Source of the DNA: Gammaproteobacteria bacterium
GTDB taxonomy: Bacteria > Pseudomonadota > Gammaproteobacteria > Steroidobacterales > Steroidobacteraceae
Direction: 5' to 3'
Assembly (NCBI GenBank): GCA_028293745.1
Contig: JAQGOF010000194.1
Span: forward strand, 1-49,048
Length of the DNA: 49,048 bases
Shown: piece by piece, positions 10,801 through 19,319 of the stretch
Position numbering within the stretch: the first letter of the stretch is position 1
How the letters are laid out: the number at the start of each line of letters is the position of its first letter
Made by a program: the position numbers and the translations under genes
The notes under the pieces: generated by a model
Told to the model about the DNA's origin: nothing
The model's input: only the letters and a program-made list of their open reading frames with translations
The model's database searches: none

Positions 10801-10832
10801 CGCAGAGATTGATCGAATCGCTCCCCGGCTGA
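7815..10832 (+). CDS. fimV: FimV/HubP-type polar peptidoglycan-binding protein
   Basis: Inner-membrane protein needed for type IV pilus assembly and polar organisation in relatives. Signal peptide (1-23) is followed by the conserved FimV N-domain (GLGDIRLLSPLNAPLDAEIEL, to about 130), a LysM-like peptidoglycan-binding segment (about 204-285), a coiled coil (about 320-360), a Pro/Ala-rich linker, one transmembrane helix (about 447-466), and a long acidic cytoplasmic region. It ends in the FimV C-terminal motif (LDLARAYMDMGDPEGARNIL). There are 1005 residues. The open frame extends upstream to 7662, but the ATG at 7815 starts the signal peptide. An HHHHNAH cluster lies in the acidic part. No other pilus genes are in the window. 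Confidence 0.93.
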   Translation: MIVKRSSLVLASLMALPSAAFALGLGDIRLLSPLNAPLDAEIELVDVTPEEMQTLKAQIASRETFTRYGLDWPVFLSSVQVKTTRGADGRQVIKLKSGDTITEPFITLLVEVNWARGRLVREYTMLLDPPVYTPGQSPASNAPVAAPSAGTGAREGSIARGSDIPASQDTSSISPNPPGAGEPSGAPASSRGAGTSPSEAGGSSHVVKRGETLSAIAASASGSAANTPQTRSWMLAIYQANPPAFEKNMNSLRSGAVLRIPDTADVSAISPSEANGEIRRQYAAWRSSTPDAGSPAAAEPGHLRLVTPESGSAGTGGPTAETKALQGRVKELEGQLSDSKRLLEMRNAELAQLQARLEGATKAPPAAAPPPAPTPPAAATAPTPAPAEQQPPAAQAEAPAAAPPPAEEPAPSAEPTPAPADTTRAHRPQPTPVQAEGGGIFDTLKDFWWAIALLVVALVGFLGLRAWRSRRQSEFDDSLGRLAVAGANSMDRGFAAGDTSPVRPLTAATDDGAFLVEESGTHERPRFGGGGAPAGASARHVSTDDTVSSDTAINLDQGDPLAEADFHMAYGLYDQAADLIRIAISREPNRRDLKLKLLEVFFVWGNKEQFLHSARELADTRAQAAPGEWEKIVIMGKQLAPEDLLFSGGGAVSGATAGGVDLDLEGGESRVDFDLLGEPVPGQDEGGVDLDIGSALGDNTTDLTGATDRNFGLETTFNNSTGTTRQMTQKISREPEPLMPEFGSESEGPTVEQPQLANQENPTIRQKVAMALKQGHSAEQTAELAIDDLGLDLGALDTVDQPGLGASSDAPTLVAGMDERSRKIMEEAQRRASTEEHDTAATAAWRMDDSDLVAVLGNGANGHGAENGAFDSSSTARLAALSDREVDFDLGDVDADGVGEADADGMHHHHNAHGSNGAGLDLDVGTATVPDTAFTATQKLASDDLALPDLEPVTMSEVGTKLDLARAYMDMGDPEGARNILEEVMHEGSVAQKQEAQRLIESLPG

Positions 10833-11629
10833 ACCGCTACGCGGTTGGGATTGAGTACGACGGCTCCGCTTATTCGGGCTGGCAGACGCAACAGTCGCTA
10901 CGCACCATTCAAGGCCTCGTTGAGAGTGCACTGAAGGCCGTGGCGGCTGAGCCCGTCGAGGTCGTCTGCGCGGGCCGCACCGATGCTGGTGTCCACGCCC
11001 GCTGGCAAGTCGCTCACTTCGATACGAACGTTACCCGGCCCATGCGCGGTTGGGTCATGGGAGCCAATACGGAGCTTCCTCGCGACGTCAGCATCGTTTG
11101 GGCACGTCCGGTGCCACTTCACTTTCACGCCCGCTATTCGGCTGAGGCGCGCACCTATCGATACATCATTCTGAACCGCAGCACGCGCTCGGCTCTTGCT
11201 GCGAAACGCGCTACGTCGATCTACAAACCCCTTGATCACGAGCGCATGGCCGATGCAGCCGTTCATCTATGCGGCCATTACGACTTCAGCGCCTTCCGCT
11301 CGTCCGAGTGCCAATCGAAATCGCCGATCCGGCGTGTCGAGCGGCTCACCGTGGAGCGGCAGGGCGAGTGGGTTGTAATCGAGGTAACGGCCAACGCGTA
11401 CCTGCACCACATGATGCGGAATATTGCGGGCCTGCTGATTGAGATTGGGAGGGGAGAGGCGCCTCCGTCCTGGGCGCGAGAGGTGCTCGAGGGTCGGGAC
11501 CGGACCCGAGGAGCGGCCACAGCACCCGCCGACGGGCTTTACCTCTGGGACGTTCGCTACCCGGACGCCTTCGGGCTGCCCTCCGGACGTTCAGAGGCGC
11601 GATCCATTATGATTCCGGGATTGCCTTAA
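10829..11629 (+). CDS. truA: tRNA pseudouridine(38-40) synthase, start codon non-canonical
   Basis: Makes pseudouridine at tRNA positions 38-40. The catalytic Asp (residue 52 from this start) lies in AGRTDAGVHA, and the C-terminal half follows E. coli TruA closely (NAYLHHMMRNIAG). The only ATG/GTG/TTG in frame before this motif is GTG at 10940, which would delete the conserved first strand (YAVGIEYDGSAYSGWQ). The frame is open from 10733 with no standard start. I place the start at CTG 10829, which overlaps the fimV stop as CTGA; ATT at 10808, 7 bases after AGGAAG, is an alternative. A sequence error or frameshift from fimV is also possible. Confidence 0.9.
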   Translation: MNRYAVGIEYDGSAYSGWQTQQSLRTIQGLVESALKAVAAEPVEVVCAGRTDAGVHARWQVAHFDTNVTRPMRGWVMGANTELPRDVSIVWARPVPLHFHARYSAEARTYRYIILNRSTRSALAAKRATSIYKPLDHERMADAAVHLCGHYDFSAFRSSECQSKSPIRRVERLTVERQGEWVVIEVTANAYLHHMMRNIAGLLIEIGRGEAPPSWAREVLEGRDRTRGAATAPADGLYLWDVRYPDAFGLPSGRSEARSIMIPGLP

Positions 11630-11647
11630 GTCTCACGGACGTCCGCT

Positions 11648-12520
11648 ATGTCGTGGTTCGAAAAGATCATGCCCTCCCGCATCAAGACGGAGCGGCGTAC
11701 CCGCTCGGTGCCGGAAGGCCTGTGGATCAAATGTCCTGCGTGCGACGCCGTCCTATATCGGGCCGAGCTCGAACGCAACCTGTATGTCTGCCCCAAGTGC
11801 AGCCACCACATGCGCATCGGTGGCCGCGAGCGACTGGAAGGGTTTCTGGATCCCGGGCAGACGGAAGAGATCGGTGCCGGCATCTCGCCCGAAGATCCGC
11901 TCAAATTTCGTGACAGCAAGCGCTACAAGGACCGGATCGTCCAAGCGCAGAAGGCGACTGGCGAGCGCGATGCGCTCATCGTCCTCGCGGGCAAGCTGCA
12001 AGGCCTGCCCATCGTCGCCTGCGCGTTTGAATTCCAGTTCCTAGGCGGGTCCATGGGGTCCGTAGTCGGCGAGCGTTTCAAACGTGCGGTCGATCACTGC
12101 ATAGAGCATCGCGAGCCCTTCGTGTGTTTCACCGCCAGTGGTGGGGCGCGTATGCAGGAGGCGTTGTACTCGCTCATGCAGATGGCAAAGACCGCAGCCG
12201 CGCTGTCGCGGCTTGCACAGGCACATCTGCCATACATCTCGGTCATGACGGACCCGACCACCGGCGGCGTATCGGCCAGTCTCGCAATGCTGGGGGATCT
12301 CAACATTGCCGAGCCCCGCGCCCTGATCGGATTCGCCGGCCCGCGCGTTATTCAGCAGACCGTGCGCGAGACACTTCCTGAGGGCTTCCAGCGCAGCGAG
12401 TTCCTCCTCGAGCACGGCGTGCTCGACATGATCGTGGACCGTCGCGACATGCGGGACCGAATAGGCGGTGTGCTGCGCATGCTGCTGAAGCTGCCACCCG
12501 TCGCCGCCGCTGCTGCCTGA
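11648..12520 (+). CDS. accD: Acetyl-CoA carboxylase carboxyltransferase subunit beta
   Basis: Beta subunit of the carboxyltransferase that makes malonyl-CoA for fatty-acid synthesis; its partner AccA is not in the window. The N-terminal zinc ribbon has Cys29, Cys32, Cys48 and Cys51, followed by the crotonase-like fold ([19 protein letters not shown]). Length 290, usual for the family. It follows truA by 18 bp; trpF and trpBA, which separate truA and accD in Pseudomonas, are absent here. folC starts 2 bp after its stop. Confidence 0.98.
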   Translation: MSWFEKIMPSRIKTERRTRSVPEGLWIKCPACDAVLYRAELERNLYVCPKCSHHMRIGGRERLEGFLDPGQTEEIGAGISPEDPLKFRDSKRYKDRIVQAQKATGERDALIVLAGKLQGLPIVACAFEFQFLGGSMGSVVGERFKRAVDHCIEHREPFVCFTASGGARMQEALYSLMQMAKTAAALSRLAQAHLPYISVMTDPTTGGVSASLAMLGDLNIAEPRALIGFAGPRVIQQTVRETLPEGFQRSEFLLEHGVLDMIVDRRDMRDRIGGVLRMLLKLPPVAAAAA

Positions 12521-12522
12521 AA

Positions 12523-13812
12523 TTGCGCACTCTTGCGCAATGGCTGGCTCATCAGGAGTCGGTGCATCCAAAAACCATTGACATGGGTCTGGAGCGTGTC
12601 GTCTCCGTCGCGCGAATCCTGGGGGTGGACAAACCTGCCTCTCGCGTCATTACGGTCGGTGGAACGAACGGGAAGGGTTCCACCGTCGCACACCTGGATG
12701 CGATTCTTCGTGCCGCGGGGGCGTCCACCGGCATGTTCACCTCACCTCACTTCATCCGCTACAACGAACGGATTCGGGTCGGAGGCGTCGAGGTTGAAGA
12801 TGCTGAGCTGATCAGCGCGTTTGAGCGGATCGAGGCAGCGCGCAGAGAGACCCTCACCTTTTTTGAGTACAACGCCCTGGCGGCTCTGCTGATCTTCGCC
12901 GATCGTCACGTCGACGTGGCCATTCTCGAGGTGGGATTAGGCGGCAGACTCGATGCGGTCAACCTGGTGGATGCGGATGTCTCCATCGTGTGCTCGATCG
13001 GATTCGATCACCGCGATTACCTCGGAGACAGCCTGGAGCAGATCGGCGCCGAGAAGGCGGGCATCTTCCGTTCGGGCCGGCCCGCGGTGTTGAGCACTCC
13101 GGATGTGCCGGAAACCGTCTATTCGACGATCCAACGGCTGGGTGCACGCGCCGTAGTCGCCGAACGGGATTTCAGTTGGCAGGTCGAGTCGGGGGAAGGC
13201 CAGAGCATTGCAGGCGATCGCGTCCGCTGGAGTTATCGAGGGCTCCGGAGCGCGCTCAGCAACCTACCTGCGTCGGCCCTTGCGGGTTCCATTCAATATC
13301 GCAACGCCTCTGCGTCTCTTGCGGCGATCGAATCGCTCGATGCCGGATATACGCTGGACGAGGAAACAGTCAGTGAGGCGCTTCGAAACGTCAGGCTTGC
13401 GGGCCGATTTCAGGTGGTTTCGGGGCCGGTTGAATGGATTCTCGACATCGCACACAACGAGCCCGCGGCCCGTGTGTTCGCGGAGCATGTGCGAGAACGG
13501 GTGCTACCTGATGGCGGTCACACGTTCGCGGTAGTGGGTATTCTCGCGGACAAGGACGCGCGTGAGATTGCTGCTGCGCTCGAACCCCTCGTTGACCATT
13601 GGATACTGTGCTCGTTACCCGGGCCGCGCGGCAGCTCGGCGTCGGATCTGGCACAGAGGCTTCGGCTGCAACCCGATGACGTCACGCTCGCAACGTCCGT
13701 CGAGGAGGGTTGCGAAGTCGCGCGGGCGGCTGCGGTGCCGGGTGACCGAGTTATTGTCTTTGGCTCGGTCTACACCGTGGGTCCGGCTCTGCAGTGGCTT
13801 CGCGTATACTAG
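12523..13812 (+). CDS. folC: Dihydrofolate synthase / folylpolyglutamate synthase
   Basis: Mur-ligase-type enzyme adding glutamate to dihydropteroate and folates. The P-loop is GGTNGKGST (46-54), with EVGLGGRLDAVN and the C-terminal domain (LDIAHNEPAARVF) following. At 429 residues it matches the E. coli enzyme. The start is TTG, 2 bp after the accD stop, chosen because the N-terminus LAQWLAHQESVHPKTIDMGLE aligns with the family; a later ATG would cut into it. Coupled translation from accD is likely given the very short gap. Confidence 0.96.
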   Translation: MRTLAQWLAHQESVHPKTIDMGLERVVSVARILGVDKPASRVITVGGTNGKGSTVAHLDAILRAAGASTGMFTSPHFIRYNERIRVGGVEVEDAELISAFERIEAARRETLTFFEYNALAALLIFADRHVDVAILEVGLGGRLDAVNLVDADVSIVCSIGFDHRDYLGDSLEQIGAEKAGIFRSGRPAVLSTPDVPETVYSTIQRLGARAVVAERDFSWQVESGEGQSIAGDRVRWSYRGLRSALSNLPASALAGSIQYRNASASLAAIESLDAGYTLDEETVSEALRNVRLAGRFQVVSGPVEWILDIAHNEPAARVFAEHVRERVLPDGGHTFAVVGILADKDAREIAAALEPLVDHWILCSLPGPRGSSASDLAQRLRLQPDDVTLATSVEEGCEVARAAAVPGDRVIVFGSVYTVGPALQWLRVY

Positions 13813-13849
13813 CGGCCTGTCAGACCTATGGTGATAGGCCTCCTAGGTC
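13804..13849 (+). promoter_or_regulatory. Leader region of dedD with competing small hairpins
   Basis: A good -10-like hexamer TATACT (13804-13809) has no clear -35 element. Downstream, two mutually exclusive stems can form: CCTAT(13825-13829)/ATAGG(13834-13838) and GACCTA(13823-13828)/TAGGTC(13844-13849). This could be the start of a dedD-cvpA-purF transcript. Function is inferred only. Confidence 0.25.
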
Positions 13850-13884
13850 GCCGTTCGCTTGATTGAGGCGGCTTCGTCCCCACT

Positions 13885-14712
13885 GTGGAACTTCTGGTGA
13901 AAGAGCGACTGACCGGCGCGATCATTCTCGTAGTCCTGATCGTGTTGTTGGTGCCCGAGCTGTTGTCGGGCCCGAAGGGCCCTTCGGCCCCCGTGCCGGC
14001 CGGTCCTGCCCCGAATTCATCCGAGGAACCGCCATTAAGGTCGTACACGATCAACTTGGGCGACGACTCGCACTCGCGATCCGAGTCAGCCGAGAGCAGC
14101 GGACCGGCGATGCCGCAGCCCAGCGGACCCGAGCAGCCGACCTTGCAGCCTGGCGCGGCCACATCGGACGCATCGAAGACGCAGAGCGAAACGGCGGCGC
14201 CCGGTTCGTCGGCGACGAGTTCGCAGCCGACCGGCGCACCGCAATCGTCCGGCACGCCCCAGTTGTCAGGTGCACCGCAGGCCGCCAGCTCGCCGGCTGC
14301 AAGGTCGCAGGCGCCGAATTCGCAGTCAGCCGGCGCATCGCAGGCGTCCAGTGCGTTGGCGCAAAAACCTACTCCCGCAGCTGCCTCTCGATCGGAGGCC
14401 CCGAAACCAGCTCACGCGGCCGCCGCGTTGGAGAAGCCCACCAAAGCTCATCCGGCAGCCGCGGCGTCGACTTCGGAGTCCGGTTGGGCAGTGCAATTGG
14501 GCGTGTTCGCCAGCCGCGAGAACGCAGAGCGGCTGGCCCTGGAAGTACGAGTAAAGGGCTTCAAGGCGTCTGTGTCGCCCGTCACGAGTGGGAGCCGCAA
14601 ACTCTACAGAGTGCGGGTTGGACCGACGGCCGATCGCGCAGCGGCGCAAGAACTGCAGGGGCGACTGAAGGCTGTGGGGCGCCCGGGCGGAACTGTGGTC
14701 CCTTATTCTTGA
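13885..14712 (+). CDS. dedD: DedD-like SPOR-domain protein
   Basis: Bitopic inner-membrane protein: short cytoplasmic start, one transmembrane helix (about 9-27, GAIILVVLIVLLVPELL), a long low-complexity Ser/Ala/Gln/Pro linker (about 30-190), and a C-terminal SPOR domain (about 197-272, SGWAVQLGVFASRENAERL). SPOR domains bind denuded glycan strands at the septum; DedD is a division protein. It starts at GTG 13885 (an alternative GTG lies at 13897). Position between folC and cvpA is the same as in E. coli, which supports the name. 275 residues; the linker is longer than in E. coli DedD. Confidence 0.88.
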   Translation: MELLVKERLTGAIILVVLIVLLVPELLSGPKGPSAPVPAGPAPNSSEEPPLRSYTINLGDDSHSRSESAESSGPAMPQPSGPEQPTLQPGAATSDASKTQSETAAPGSSATSSQPTGAPQSSGTPQLSGAPQAASSPAARSQAPNSQSAGASQASSALAQKPTPAAASRSEAPKPAHAAAALEKPTKAHPAAAASTSESGWAVQLGVFASRENAERLALEVRVKGFKASVSPVTSGSRKLYRVRVGPTADRAAAQELQGRLKAVGRPGGTVVPYS

Positions 14713-14772
14713 TACGCTCCACAATTGCGGCAAGCCATGGCGGAGGTCCGCGCAGGTTGGGTCTCGCTCTTG

Positions 14773-14778
14773 TACAAT
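14773..14778 (+). promoter_or_regulatory. Possible -10 element before cvpA-purF
   Basis: TACAAT about 37 bp upstream of the cvpA ATG resembles a sigma-70 -10 hexamer, but there is no recognisable -35 at 15-18 bp. The gap between dedD and cvpA (102 bp) is the largest between folC and miaE, so an internal promoter is plausible. I see no PurR-type site. Confidence 0.2.
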
Positions 14779-14814
14779 CCGCGCCGCAATCAGCTACCGG
14801 ACTAAGACCCGCGG

Positions 14815-15318
14815 ATGAATGTTACCGATTATCTGGTGATTGCCGCCGTCGTCATTTCGGCAGTTGTCGGTGCGATGCGCGGTTTTCTGCGCGAAGCGGT
14901 GGCGCTCGCGGCGTGGCTCGTTGCGCTGTTCATTGCGTGGCACTTCGCGGAATTGGTCGAGCCGCATCTGGGCGGCCTGTTGTCTGGCTCATATGTCAAG
15001 CCGTGGGCGGCCCGCGTCATCATCGTGCTGCTGATACTGCTACTCGGCGCGGCCATTGGGGCGATGCTGGATCACTTCGTACGGTTGTCGATCTTCAGCG
15101 GCATGGACCGCTTCCTTGGGATGGTTTTCGGCCTTTTGCGCGGAGTGGTACTGCTCGGCGTATTTGTCATCCTGGGTCAACTGCTGCGCCTCGATGGCGA
15201 GAGGTGGTGGGCCCGGTCCCTGCTGGTTCCCTACGGCGAATCCGTCGCGAATGGATTGCGCGCGTTGGTTGGCGAGCAGCGGGTGAGGCACACGGGCGGC
15301 GCGAGCGCAAAGAACTGA
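14815..15318 (+). CDS. cvpA: CvpA family inner-membrane protein
   Basis: A 167-residue protein with four hydrophobic segments (MNVTDYLVIAAVVISAVVGA at the start). CvpA is required for colicin V production in E. coli and is linked to envelope homeostasis in other bacteria; its molecular function is not established. RGFLREAVALAAWL and the GMDRFLGMVFGLLRG segment are typical. It precedes purF by 24 bp, as in E. coli. Confidence 0.92.
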   Translation: MNVTDYLVIAAVVISAVVGAMRGFLREAVALAAWLVALFIAWHFAELVEPHLGGLLSGSYVKPWAARVIIVLLILLLGAAIGAMLDHFVRLSIFSGMDRFLGMVFGLLRGVVLLGVFVILGQLLRLDGERWWARSLLVPYGESVANGLRALVGEQRVRHTGGASAKN

Positions 15319-15342
15319 ATCAACCGAAGAAGGTGCCACAGC

Positions 15343-16851
15343 ATGTGCGGGATTGTAGGTATTGTCGGAACCAGCGCGGTCAACCAGCGAATCTATGACG
15401 CGCTGACGGTCCTGCAACATCGCGGGCAAGACGCGGCTGGCATTGCAACATCGGTGGACGGTGAGCTCTACACCCGCAAGGGGAGTGGTCTCGTACGCGA
15501 TGTTTTCCAGCAGCACCACATGCTGGAGCTCAGGGGCAACTACGGCATCGGCCATGTGCGCTATCCGACCGCCGGGTGCGATTCGGCCTCCGAGGCACAG
15601 CCGTTCTATGTGAATGCCCCCTACGGGATCTGCATTGCGCATAACGGCAACCTGACTAACGCTACGGAGCTTGCCGAGGTGATCATTCGTGAAGATCGCC
15701 GGCATCTCAACACCACTTCCGACTCGGAAGTCCTGTTGAACGTGTTCGCGTCCGAGTTGCAGCGCATCGGAACGCCGCGCGTTACACCGGCGGACGTCTT
15801 TGCTGCACTCAATGCGGTCTATCGGCGATGCCGCGGTGGCTATGCAGTGGTCGCAATGGTTATCGGCCACGGGATTCTTGGGTTCCGTGACCCCCATGGC
15901 ATCCGCCCCCTGGTGCTCGGGCAGCGCGATACACCACGTGGACCCGAGTGGATGCTGGCGTCCGAGAGCGTCGCCCTCGACTCGCTGTTGTTCAAGTTCG
16001 TACGCGACATTGCGCCCGGCGAGGCAGTATTCATTGACGAGCAGGGCCGGCTGCATTCCCAACAGCTCGTACCGACGGTGCGCCACACGCCGTGTATCTT
16101 CGAGTACGTCTACTTCGCTCGTCCTGACACGAAGATCGATAACATATCGGTGTATCGCGCACGCATGCGCATGGGTGATCGGCTGGCGGAAAAAATACTC
16201 CGCGAACGGCCCAATCACGATATCGACGTCGTCATCCCTATTCCGGATACGAGCCGCACGAGCGCGTTGCAGCTCGCACAGAAGCTCAACCTGAAATATC
16301 GTGAAGGCTTCATCAAGAACCGCTACATCGGCCGCACGTTCATCATGCCAGGGCAGGAGCAGCGCGAGAAATCAGTGCGCCGCAAGCTGAATGCCATCGA
16401 CCTGGAATTCCGCGGCAAGAACGTACTGCTGGTCGACGACTCCATTGTCCGCGGCACGACGTCGGCACAGATCATCGAGCTGGCTCGCGAGGCAGGCGCG
16501 AAGAAGGTTTACTTTGCATCTGCGGCTCCGCCCGTGCGCTTCCCCAACGTGTACGGAATCGACATGCCCGCGACGAGCGAGCTCGTCGCCGCCGATCGCA
16601 GTGTCGATGAGGTTGCGCACCTCATCGGTGCAGATTGGCTGGTCTACCAGGACCTCGAGGATCTCGTTGCCGCTTGTCAGCACGATGATGCACGCGTCGC
16701 CGAGTTCGACACGTCCTGCTTCTCCGGGGAGTACGTTACGGGCGATGTGACGCCCGAGTATCTCGAGCGGTTGCAGGTGGAGCGCTCGGATGCCGCGAAG
16801 TCGTTGCGGCGCGAGCGTCGAGGTAGACTCAAGGTCATTCGAGGCAGCTAG
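15343..16851 (+). CDS. purF: Amidophosphoribosyltransferase
   Basis: First committed step of purine synthesis: PRPP plus glutamine to phosphoribosylamine. The N-terminal Ntn glutaminase domain begins MCGIVGIVG, with Cys2 as nucleophile after Met removal; no propeptide is present, as in the E. coli class. The phosphoribosyltransferase domain has the PRPP loop [14 protein letters not shown] around 361-374. 502 residues, near the 505 of E. coli. It ends 10 bp before the next gene. Confidence 0.98.
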   Translation: MCGIVGIVGTSAVNQRIYDALTVLQHRGQDAAGIATSVDGELYTRKGSGLVRDVFQQHHMLELRGNYGIGHVRYPTAGCDSASEAQPFYVNAPYGICIAHNGNLTNATELAEVIIREDRRHLNTTSDSEVLLNVFASELQRIGTPRVTPADVFAALNAVYRRCRGGYAVVAMVIGHGILGFRDPHGIRPLVLGQRDTPRGPEWMLASESVALDSLLFKFVRDIAPGEAVFIDEQGRLHSQQLVPTVRHTPCIFEYVYFARPDTKIDNISVYRARMRMGDRLAEKILRERPNHDIDVVIPIPDTSRTSALQLAQKLNLKYREGFIKNRYIGRTFIMPGQEQREKSVRRKLNAIDLEFRGKNVLLVDDSIVRGTTSAQIIELAREAGAKKVYFASAAPPVRFPNVYGIDMPATSELVAADRSVDEVAHLIGADWLVYQDLEDLVAACQHDDARVAEFDTSCFSGEYVTGDVTPEYLERLQVERSDAAKSLRRERRGRLKVIRGS

Positions 16852-16861
16852 CTCGACAGAC

Positions 16862-18064
16862 GTGAATTCAATCCGGCGGCGCCTTCTTCTGGAGCTGTTT
16901 CAGGCTGGCCTTGATAGGGTAGCTGGCCGCCGTTCGGTTGCCCGTGCGCTGAGCGCGCCCTCCGGCACAGTCTGGATCGCAGCAATAGGGAAGGCTGCAT
17001 CAGCCATGGCTCTCGGCGCCCATGACGTATTGGGGGTATCGGTAGAGCGGACGCTGGTTATCACGAAAGACGGCCACGTCGCTCCGCAGATTCACGCGCT
17101 GCCCAACGTCGAAATCCACGAGAGCGCCCACCCGGTACCTGACAAGCGCTCGCTCGCAGCGGGCCAGAGCCTGCTCAAGTGGCTGAGTGAGCTGCCCCGG
17201 TCCGTAGAACCGCTATTTCTGGTCTCCGGTGGAGCCTCGAGTCTCGTCGAGGTGCTCGAGGACGGCGTGACCTTCGAGCAGCTGGGGAAGCTCAATGCGG
17301 AGGGCCTCGCGAGCGGGATCCCGATCGCGGAGCTCAACGCGCGCCGATCAAAGCTCTCGCGGATCAAGGGAGGCGGCATTGCCCGGCTTCTGGGCGACCG
17401 CCCTGCGCGGGCGCTATTGATTTCCGACGTTCCCGGCGATGACCCTGCCGTGATTGGATCGGGGCTCCTCGGGCCCGCTGGCGGTTCTCAGGACCGGATT
17501 GAACGAACCATCGTTGCCTCGCTGGATCACGCCGTAGAGGCTGTTTGTGTGGCCGCCGAGAAATTGGGCCTCGACGTGCGCAGACCGGCCAGCCGCTTCG
17601 ATGATGACGCCGCCCGACTTGCTGTGCGCTTCACGCACGAGCTGCACCTGAATCCGGCTCAGGTGTGCGTGTGGGGCGGAGAGTCGACCGTGCAGTTGCC
17701 CCCCAATCCCGGGCGCGGCGGCCGAAATCAGCATCTTGCATTGGCAGCAGCACGATTACTCGCAGGGCAGCCGCAGATGATGCTGCTCGCCGCAGGGACG
17801 GATGGAACTGACGGCGTGACCGATGACGCCGGGGCGCTTGTAGACAGCGAGACATGTGCGCGTCTCGCCCTTGCAGAGATAGATGCTGACGATTGTATGC
17901 GCCGTGCAGACTCGGGCACGGCCCTCGCAGCCAGCGGCGATCTCGTCCATACAGGACCGACAGGAACGAATGTCGGTGACCTCGTGATCGGCCTGAAGCT
18001 GTCGGACGCCGCGGCCCAGATCGTAGTCGAAGGCCGTGACGGGCTCGATACGCACGTGCTGTAA
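16862..18064 (+). CDS. Glycerate 2-kinase (MOFRL/TtuD-GckA family)
   Basis: Phosphorylates D-glycerate to 2-phosphoglycerate in tartronate, glyoxylate or serine-cycle metabolism. Typical motifs are present: WIAAIGKAASAMA, DGHVAPQ, VSGGASSL, RSKLSRIKGGGIA, and the C-terminal MOFRL segment LLAAGTDGTDGVTDDAGA. I start at GTG 16862, 10 bp after purF (400 residues). The frame also opens at ATG 16790 inside purF, which adds 24 residues with no family resemblance. No neighbouring glyoxylate genes hint at the pathway; the gene appears appended to the purF run. Confidence 0.88.
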   Translation: MNSIRRRLLLELFQAGLDRVAGRRSVARALSAPSGTVWIAAIGKAASAMALGAHDVLGVSVERTLVITKDGHVAPQIHALPNVEIHESAHPVPDKRSLAAGQSLLKWLSELPRSVEPLFLVSGGASSLVEVLEDGVTFEQLGKLNAEGLASGIPIAELNARRSKLSRIKGGGIARLLGDRPARALLISDVPGDDPAVIGSGLLGPAGGSQDRIERTIVASLDHAVEAVCVAAEKLGLDVRRPASRFDDDAARLAVRFTHELHLNPAQVCVWGGESTVQLPPNPGRGGRNQHLALAAARLLAGQPQMMLLAAGTDGTDGVTDDAGALVDSETCARLALAEIDADDCMRRADSGTALAASGDLVHTGPTGTNVGDLVIGLKLSDAAAQIVVEGRDGLDTHVL

Positions 18065-18071
18065 TTGCGCG

Positions 18072-19319
18072 ATGCGTTTGTTGCTGATTGAAGACGACGC
18101 GGCGCAGTGCGAAATCATCCAACATCGTCTGGCGTCGCGTAAGCCAGATGCACAGATTGTGGTCCGCAGCCCCGATCTGCACGGCCCGCTTGCGCCGGAA
18201 TTTCTCGCACAGGGATTCGACGCAGTTTTGTTTGGGCACGGCCGCGGTCTCGATGAGCTCAGAGAGCTGACGGCTCGGGCCGGTTTCGCACCTGTCGTCT
18301 TCATCGCCGTGACCTCCGGCCATGTGGATTCCTCCGAGGCCCTCGAGATCGGCGCACACTCCGCAATCGGCCGTGACGAGATCGACACCGAGAAGTTCTT
18401 TCAGATTCTCGACGACGCCGAGTGGGTGCAATCGCGCGCGCGCACGAAGTGGCGCACCAGCGCGGTCGGGCGTGAGACGCAACGGTTCGGCACCGCCTTC
18501 ATTCGCGGGTATCGATGTATCCGGCGAATCGCCACGAGCCCCGTAGCTGACTTGTATCTTGCGGAGAGCGAATCTGCGGGAGCGTTGGTTGCACTGAAGG
18601 TGGTCCGGGACCGGCACAAGGATCAATACGATCTCGACCATACGTTCCGGCGCTTTCTGCAGGAATACGCAATTGTCCAACGTATCCGTCACCCGAGCAT
18701 CGTCCAACTCCACGATCTCGGTATCAGCGACGAGCATGCGTGGCTGGTGATGGAGTATTTCCCGGGAGGTGACCTGCGGCGGCGTATGCGAGGCGGCATG
18801 AAGCCGCGTCCTGCGCTTCGGACAGCAATTGCCATGGCCCGGGCTCTGGAGGCGATGCACGCCTGCGGAGTGCTGCACAGGGATCTCAAGCCCGGCAATG
18901 TCATGTTGCGCGAGGACGGATCTCCCGCCCTCATCGACTTCGGGATGTCCAAGGACACGGCCCTCGCTCACGAGGTCACCGACTCTGGCCTGATCTTCGG
19001 TACGCCTCACTACATGAGCCCGGAGCAGGGTCATGGCGAGCCCATCGATGCCCGCAGCGACTTGTACAGCCTTGGGGTGATCGTGTTCGAGATGCTGGCG
19101 CGCGCGAAGCCCTTCGCGGCCGAAAATCCGATGGCGATCATCTACAAGCATCGCAAGGAGCCGGTGCCGCGCCTGCCCGAGCCCTTCGAAGCCTTTCAGC
19201 CCATGATCGAGCGCTTTCTGGCGAAGGATCCCCAGGATCGCTACCAGGATGCGAAGGAAGCGAGAGTTGCATTGCGCAAGGCGTATCGCATGTTGAAGAC
19301 GGCAGCTGAAGTGACGTGA
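18072..19319 (+). CDS. Degenerate receiver domain fused to a Ser/Thr protein kinase
   Basis: A 415-residue cytoplasmic protein. Residues 1-115 fold like a response-regulator receiver: it starts MRLLLIEDD with the acidic pair kept, but the phosphoacceptor position is Gly55 (DAVLFG) and the conserved Lys is lost (AIGRDE). Residues 147-408 are a Hanks-type kinase: Lys176 (VALK), helix-C Glu198, His269-Arg270-Asp271 with LKPGN, Asp289-Phe-Gly and SPE at 316-318 are all present. The glycine-rich loop is atypical (RIATSPVADLYLAE has no glycine). There is no transmembrane or PASTA segment. The start is 7 bp after the glycerate kinase; the stop overlaps the miaE start (TGATG). Substrate unknown; coupling suggests a tie to MiaE or tRNA modification. 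Confidence 0.9.
   Translation: MRLLLIEDDAAQCEIIQHRLASRKPDAQIVVRSPDLHGPLAPEFLAQGFDAVLFGHGRGLDELRELTARAGFAPVVFIAVTSGHVDSSEALEIGAHSAIGRDEIDTEKFFQILDDAEWVQSRARTKWRTSAVGRETQRFGTAFIRGYRCIRRIATSPVADLYLAESESAGALVALKVVRDRHKDQYDLDHTFRRFLQEYAIVQRIRHPSIVQLHDLGISDEHAWLVMEYFPGGDLRRRMRGGMKPRPALRTAIAMARALEAMHACGVLHRDLKPGNVMLREDGSPALIDFGMSKDTALAHEVTDSGLIFGTPHYMSPEQGHGEPIDARSDLYSLGVIVFEMLARAKPFAAENPMAIIYKHRKEPVPRLPEPFEAFQPMIERFLAKDPQDRYQDAKEARVALRKAYRMLKTAAEVT

Noticed and set aside
13863..15398. A 511-codon open frame overlapping dedD and cvpA
   Set aside because: Out of frame with the transmembrane, SPOR and CvpA features, which match known families in the expected gene order.
15040..16218. A 392-codon minus-strand frame
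   Set aside because: Antisense to cvpA and purF; no family resemblance.
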